NCBI GenBank assembly: GCA_937920115.1
Contig: CALGVF010000014.1
Location: 1-7,795, forward strand
Length of the DNA stretch: 7,795 nt
Direction: 5' to 3'
Source: an uncultured Clostridia bacterium
GTDB taxonomy: Bacteria > Bacillota > Clostridia > Christensenellales > Borkfalkiaceae
The notes under the pieces: generated by a model
What the model saw: the letters and a program-made list of their open reading frames with translations, nothing else
The model's database searches: none
Told to the model about the DNA's origin: nothing
In this document: positions 6,801 to 7,795 of the stretch, in pieces
How the letters are laid out: every line of letters begins with the position of its first letter
Numbering within the stretch: position 1 is the first letter of the stretch
Made by a program: the position numbers and the translations under genes

Positions 6801-7795
6801 TCGTGGAAAATCGTCTTTACTATATGAAGAATGAGGTCGTCGCCTTTCTTGCCCTTTATATCGAGTAAGTTTTCGATAGTTACGTCGAACAGGTCGCTCG
6901 CGATAAGCGGCATTTTCTTTTCGCCGTTATACCATCTGTCTCCGTCTTTCTTCGAGAGATTGTCGAGAGCAATCGCCGCGAAGTCCGCGAGAGCAAGGTG
7001 CTTAAACGAGTTCTTTATATATTCGAGTTTGTCTTCCGAGCCTAAAAGTTCGTTTACGTTGAGGTCGAATATCGCTCCCAAAGCCTTCTTTTCGACGTCG
7101 TACTTGCCGCTCTTCACGTTTTCGTAAGCGAAGCCGTTAAGTTTCAACTTCTCTCCGAGGAATTTCGCGAGAATATCGAAGAGTATATCGCCGAGCGGTC
7201 TGTCGAGAAGGTAACCTTTCACTACTTCGAGCGGTTTAGCGTTCTCGCCCGTGAGGTCGTCTATCACTTCGCCGATAGTCTTGTTGGCAAGTTCGGTGAG
7301 AAGGTCTCTGAACGCTCCGTTGATTTCGTATACCTTATTTTCTTCTTTCGCGTCTTTGTCGTTTACGACTATTTCGCTTCCGTTAAACGCCTTGGTTAAA
7401 AGAGCGTTATATATCGGCATAAGAACCGTTCCGACTTTAAGAGCCTTCACCGCGTCGGAAATAAGTTTCGGGTTCATTATTCCGTAAATGAGATAGAGAA
7501 CGTAACTCGTGGGAGCGTTGAACACCGTATTCAATACGTCTTTACAAGCGTTTCCGTCTTTATCGTACCACTTGCCGTCTTCGAGTTTGTAACCGCTGCC
7601 GTCGGAATTTCTGAGGAAATCGCCGATAAGAACGCTATCGGTTATATTCAAAACGTAGTTGATAATCGGGTCGAGGTCGTTCGGTTCTACGCCGAATTTC
7701 TTAACGCCCTCGTTCGGCTCTACATCTATTCCGTCTACTTTAAGAATAAGTCCGACGAGTTTCGCGATTTCTATATTGGTAAGACCCTTTATTCC
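821..7795 (-). CDS. Giant repetitive protein, C-terminal 2324 residues (start beyond the right edge)
   Basis: I do not recognise this family. The frame is open from the right edge to TAA at 821-823. The first in-frame start-like codon, TTG at 7651-7649, is an internal Leu inside the repeated motif VLNITDxVLIGDF, so the true start is off-window. Residues here count from base 7795. Order: end of one super-repeat (1-48); super-repeat of 747 residues (49-795) with four ~122-residue modules; super-repeat of 480 residues (796-1275) with two modules; a diverged third copy (1276 to about 1501); 60-79 residue units (1502-1790); Cys/His-rich segment (1791 to about 2126); non-repetitive C-terminal domain (to 2324). 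The recurring signature is hxhG[DE]hh followed by a W-Y-N-G-like hairpin and hxxhFxhTV. There is no LPXTG motif or C-terminal basic tail. The composition (charged, few Cys before the end, DGKWY turns) suggests an exported repeat protein, but this is inference. A hairpin and terminator follow. Confidence 0.96.
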   Translation of the reverse strand, partial: GIKGLTNIEIAKLVGLILKVDGIDVEPNEGVKKFGVEPNDLDPIINYVLNITDSVLIGDFLRNSDGSGYKLEDGKWYDKDGNACKDVLNTVFNAPTSYVLYLIYGIMNPKLISDAVKALKVGTVLMPIYNALLTKAFNGSEIVVNDKDAKEENKVYEINGAFRDLLTELANKTIGEVIDDLTGENAKPLEVVKGYLLDRPLGDILFDILAKFLGEKLKLNGFAYENVKSGKYDVEKKALGAIFDLNVNELLGSEDKLEYIKNSFKHLALADFAAIALDNLSKKDGDRWYNGEKKMPLIASDLFDVTIENLLDIKGKKGDDLILHIVKTIFHDRNLKVYLADLNQDTINKYIEKEALQTVLTEKIVDLVDYILANKKQPTEIVSHYFGGATIGQLAQIVLDKLFPATATQSGARSVRVMARAAVNKKVVWANDGKDMPLIASDLFCVTVDELLDIKENKDNLVEYLVETICGTERTLKDYLVDLKNDKITEIANKEVLRPLLGDSILNIVKTAKENKKQPLEIVKKYLGEATVGAIAQIALSKLEKRDDGKWYNGGEKAMPLIVCDLFDVTVNQLIEVKDKQGNKGKITYLVETICKERTVGDYLSDLNMEAVNKIIEKDVLDKIVDEKVIDLVTRLIGEGKLDEKIRYYLGDATIGAIAQVAMSNLDKEGKDRWYNGEKAMPLIVSDLFDLTVNNLFGVLDAKKDGNMKKGIYDLVNLLTKNDTHNLNAYLDDILKGNKESSIIKDNPGIDGLTQIEIAKLVGLLLKVDGITVEPNEGVKKFVNPNTLDPIVNYVLNITDKVLIGDFLRTNVDGKSGYTKVDGKWYDKNGNECKEIIGKALNLRSSYILYAAYAVMKPKVVLDAISDYKLGALLKPVYNMAMEKVKFDSKIVGDGYQSEQTVNGAFKAVMEDIANVTVKELYDSIATNKDFATKAKEMLLNRQIGDYAYDLLKKFVGEKLKLEGFAYENVVDDKYATKKEALNVIFNINIKELLNSSDKINFLKEKAGDLSLGAIAQIVLAELDKNADGTWTNKGDAMKLIVSDLFNVTVNQLLGIKDNIDNLPEYLVNTICGEERTLRQYLDDLKNDNIKKITEKDVLGKLLDDPIVNVVDVVMKNYKNTPTEIVKYYFGTAKVGEFAQIAMSKLEETEDGWTNNEKALPLIVSDIFDLTVNEVGVFVKAVKNKDKQKIANFVGEVTKDDTHALNVYLEDILKKKITNKGLKELSDIKIAEFASVVLKVNEFEVPSSEVLKKDLKMELKNVNGLEKYVDILNYVLNITDNVMLGYFKIKVDENGDESGIYFRIEDGKKVWYNEKGEKVSSGMSTVYSIPSSYVLFAVAALAMPGKIIEAVGDYRIGGLIQSFYNKAMTKFGSEIVGKDKKGEFTVEGSFKAVMEDVSNVTVKQIYESLTKTKDFTSKAKTMLLERPLGDYAYDLIRVVTKEKICKGFACDKTDENGNYVIEGNLADVLQAAFNIEVKAILSAVKNGVNGIKQLAKDTYKDFTVGDFTYDVFRKYAATKVRLTARGTARNYKSNNLVLTGKMAKVFRATFDMKITEAASITKKIKVKNGILDFVNTYYGQLTLGEVFGAVAEKLVAKKLKVTFNYDVANDYALTISGNYNEVFGAIFASDLGGLIEAYKAKKTTKYFLDESEGVIGGLPLGDILAYVCKSKTFKKELKYTEIEKGENGEWTVTGAYEKPLDIAFNDLTIGKVYAERANFKSKILKPYFGEVKVGELMGGRYNEETDEWIKPNGNVVNTDDANGVIMKNIYALTVNEVTAKNFKVTSVLDDVYAGEILGYYYCGHHKYTTDETETRYSPCKSEVPHKDYEYHVHEDGSLYTKNSEFVTELSGIKLCNDTTHTDENHKWHYHEKVDCMIKSHTDTTHTLGGWYKDKECTEKVGAVENAFANVRLGYLMSGSFEFSDIVRGVKLGEAMNMARCGGSDDTCDIPDATHEHKEGAWYKFNETTNTYEYSGVLLDRIADKDLGDIFDNGLDLGETFDGVLLGDVMGYKYCNGENDCTYEGTHTHITSGSKKVWYVLNDNGTDDTSDDYYARATTLEDIVANVSMRSVIDGDFSIEEQIKNVRIGELMSYEYCDGTNDCLPHGNGTHAEGWYRNDRGTWTKITDNLILCVADFTITDIRKDDFGTKLSEKVKTTVTVADIFKDTQTGPLSLIPSKTKVGDISTAIQTAIEDSTAIKLFNAGLLPIKSDKDANSAAPGGTLEKLDSTFQKIRPYVIAGGVDTDGSGTVGDSALDIVISFTVEEKAKAAAADKNNFTEEDYATYQIYRQGSNVYENAEGRKFWGSLKLEEMVDVLLSVVTATV
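824..1419 (-). other. Non-repetitive C-terminal domain of the giant protein
   Basis: About 198 residues after the last Cys/His module. Visible parts: LSEKVKTTVTVADIFKD; SKTKVGDISTAIQTAIED, a last trace of the VGDI motif; a PGGTLEKLDSTFQKIRP helix; a D-x-D-G-S-G loop at 1069-1028; an acidic, Ala-rich helix (VEEKAKAAAADKNNFTEED); and an ending of QIYRQGSNVYENAEGRKFWG then SLKLEEMVDVLLSVVTATV. There is no sortase motif and no basic tail after the final hydrophobic run, so a covalent wall anchor at this end is unlikely. No family was recognised. Confidence 0.6.
1028..1069 (-). other. Calcium-loop-like DxDGSG motif
   Basis: Residues 2243-2256 read DTDGSGTVGDSALD. Asp1, Asp3, Ser5 and a hydrophobic residue at 8 fit an EF-hand or dockerin-type calcium loop, but position 12 is Ala and the expected acidic residue sits two positions later. 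A single loop is present, whereas a dockerin has two, so calcium binding is only possible. Confidence 0.35.
1420..2425 (-). repeat. Cys/His-rich modules alternating with LGE/LGD units
   Basis: Roughly residues 1791-2126 of the partial protein. After xhGEhM-type starts come Cys/His hairpins: YYYCGHHKYT with CKSEVPHKDYEYHVH; LCNDTTHTDENHKWHYH with CMIKSHTDTTH and GGWYKDKEC; MARCGGSDDTC with ATHEH and AWY; YKYCNGENDC with THTH and VWY; YEYCDGTNDC with NGTH and GWY. The last three share C-x(5-6)-C-x-n-T-H followed by W-Y and lie 72 and 82 residues apart. Cys is rare in the rest of the protein and clusters here. Metal binding is plausible; paired cysteines forming disulfides outside the cell is the alternative. 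Confidence 0.75.
2426..3292 (-). repeat. Four short GD-type repeat units (60-79 residues each)
   Basis: Units start FTVGDFTYDVF (3292), LTLGEVFGAVAEKL (3055), LPLGDILAYVCK (2824) and VKVGELMGGRY (2605), with lengths of 79, 77, 73 and 60 residues. The first three contain a K-rich strand, then a Y/W-x-h-x-G turn (NLVLTGKMAKVF, YALTISGNYNEVF, EWTVTGAYEKPL) and a helix ending in F. They match the second half of the head blocks (PLGDILFDIL … ALGAIFDLNVNELL), so they appear to be the basic unit without the A-module elaboration. Confidence 0.78.
3293..3970 (-). repeat. Diverged third head block
   Basis: Begins LNITDNVMLGYFKI and keeps the order of the other head blocks: a VWYNEKGEKVSSG turn, SSYVLFAVAALAMPGK, GSFKAVMEDVSNVTVKQIY and RPLGDYAYDLI. 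It has lost GEKLKLxGFAYENV in favour of KEKICKGFACDKTDENG and is not followed by A modules. The gene therefore shows a gradient of divergence toward its 3' end. Confidence 0.8.
3971..5410 (-). repeat. Super-repeat 2 (480 residues: head block, two A modules, linker block)
   Basis: Same order as super-repeat 1 but with two A modules (4768-4400 and 4399 to about 4141), not four. The head block (5410-4769, 214 residues) matches super-repeat 1 through GKWYDKNGNECKE, YAVMKPKVV, NGAFKAVMEDIANVTVKEL, QIGDYAYDLLKKFVGEKLKL and GFAYENV. The terminal A module again has the DDTHALNVYLEDILKKK ending. The 267-residue difference from super-repeat 1 is about two A modules. Confidence 0.88.
4141..4768 (-). repeat. 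A modules 5-6, tandem ~120-residue protein repeats
   Basis: Module 5 (LSLGAIAQIVLAELDK, then MKLIVSDLFNVTV, YLVNTICGEERTL and PTEIVKYYFG) is 123 residues. Module 6 (AKVGEFAQIAMSKLEE, then LPLIVSDIFDLTV) is the terminal variant, which loses the ICxxERTL segment and ends in the DDTHALNVYLEDIL form. Together with modules 1-4 they make six copies of the same motif in this window. Confidence 0.88.
5411..7651 (-). repeat. Super-repeat 1 (747 residues: head block, four A modules, linker block)
   Basis: Runs from the Leu before NITDSVLIGDF to the Val before NITDKVLIGDF. The head block (7651-6998, 218 residues) carries GKWYDKDGNACKD, a SYVLYLIYGIMNPK segment, NGAFRDLL, RPLGDILFDIL and GEKLKLNGFAYENV. 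Four A modules follow (6997-6632, 6631-6209, 6208-5840, and 5839 to about 5552) and then the GLTQIEIAKLVG linker block. The fourth A module ends differently from the others (TKNDTHNLNAYLDDILKGNK), as does the last module of super-repeat 2, so this variant seems to mark the end of a module run. Confidence 0.88.
5552..6997 (-). repeat. A modules 1-4, tandem ~120-residue protein repeats
   Basis: Each module opens ATIGxxAQI or similar (LALADFAAI, ATIGQLAQI, ATVGAIAQI, ATIGAIAQV), then a W-x-N-G-like turn, then MPLIxSDLFDxTVxxL, YLVxTICxxERTLxxYLxDL (copies 2 and 3 closest) and a K-x-P-x-E-I-V-x-x-Y-x-G end (copies 1 and 2 closest). Lengths are 122, 141, 123 and about 96 residues to the linker. 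Copy 2 is longer because of about 19 extra residues between its first helix and the W turn, including the basic stretch SGARSVRVMARAAVNKK. Copy 2 has Cys for Asp in SDLFC, and copy 3 has Cys for Ser in VCDLF. Confidence 0.9.
7652..7795 (-). repeat. Linker block C, copy 0 (end of an upstream super-repeat)
   Basis: Forty-eight codons, in frame with the giant gene, reading GLTNIEIAKLVGLILKVDGI, then VEPNEGVKKFG and NDLDPIINYV. The same block recurs at 5551-5411 with mostly identical residues and at about 4140-3971 in a diverged form, each time immediately before NITD. Its presence at the edge shows that at least one more super-repeat lies upstream. Confidence 0.9.

Overview
The window looks like a low-to-mid GC Gram-positive chromosome, most likely Firmicutes/Clostridia. 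This rests on three things: a Firmicutes-style bS6 start (MNKYEMIYI), a strong GGGAGG ribosome binding site with a perfect consensus sigma-A type promoter, and short palindromic 'GTAGGGGACGG…CGTCCC' intergenic repeats of a kind I associate with gut Clostridia. Species cannot be named. All real coding sequence is on the minus strand, so transcription runs right to left.

Layout, in transcription order. (1) 7795-821: the C-terminal 2324 residues of one giant repetitive protein whose start lies beyond the right edge. It is built from nested repeats: ~120-residue modules inside 747- and 480-residue super-repeats, then a run of 60-79 residue units, then a Cys/His-rich segment, then a non-repetitive C-terminal domain. 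I do not recognise the family. It reads like a secreted or surface repeat protein, but neither a signal peptide nor an anchor can be seen. (2) 820-655: its 3' trailer, with a 10-bp-periodic A-tract array, a 13-bp perfect hairpin and a rho-independent terminator. (3) 654-300: a gene-free stretch with three copies of a GC-rich palindromic repeat (two forming a perfect 27-bp inverted pair, one split by an insertion) and a small AGTTATATT repeat cluster. (4) 287-179: the rpsF promoter, 5' leader and ribosome binding site. (5) 178-1: the first 59 codons of rpsF (30S protein bS6), cut by the left edge.

The two genes are separate transcription units and share no evident function. rpsF is housekeeping; the giant gene is accessory-like. 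The most interesting material is the giant protein. Nearly all of it can be read as variants of one helix/beta-hairpin/helix unit with the signature hxhG[DE]hh … W/Y-x-N/x-G … hF-x-h-T/x-V, and near its end the hairpin is replaced by repeated CxnC…THxH…WY segments that could bind metal.
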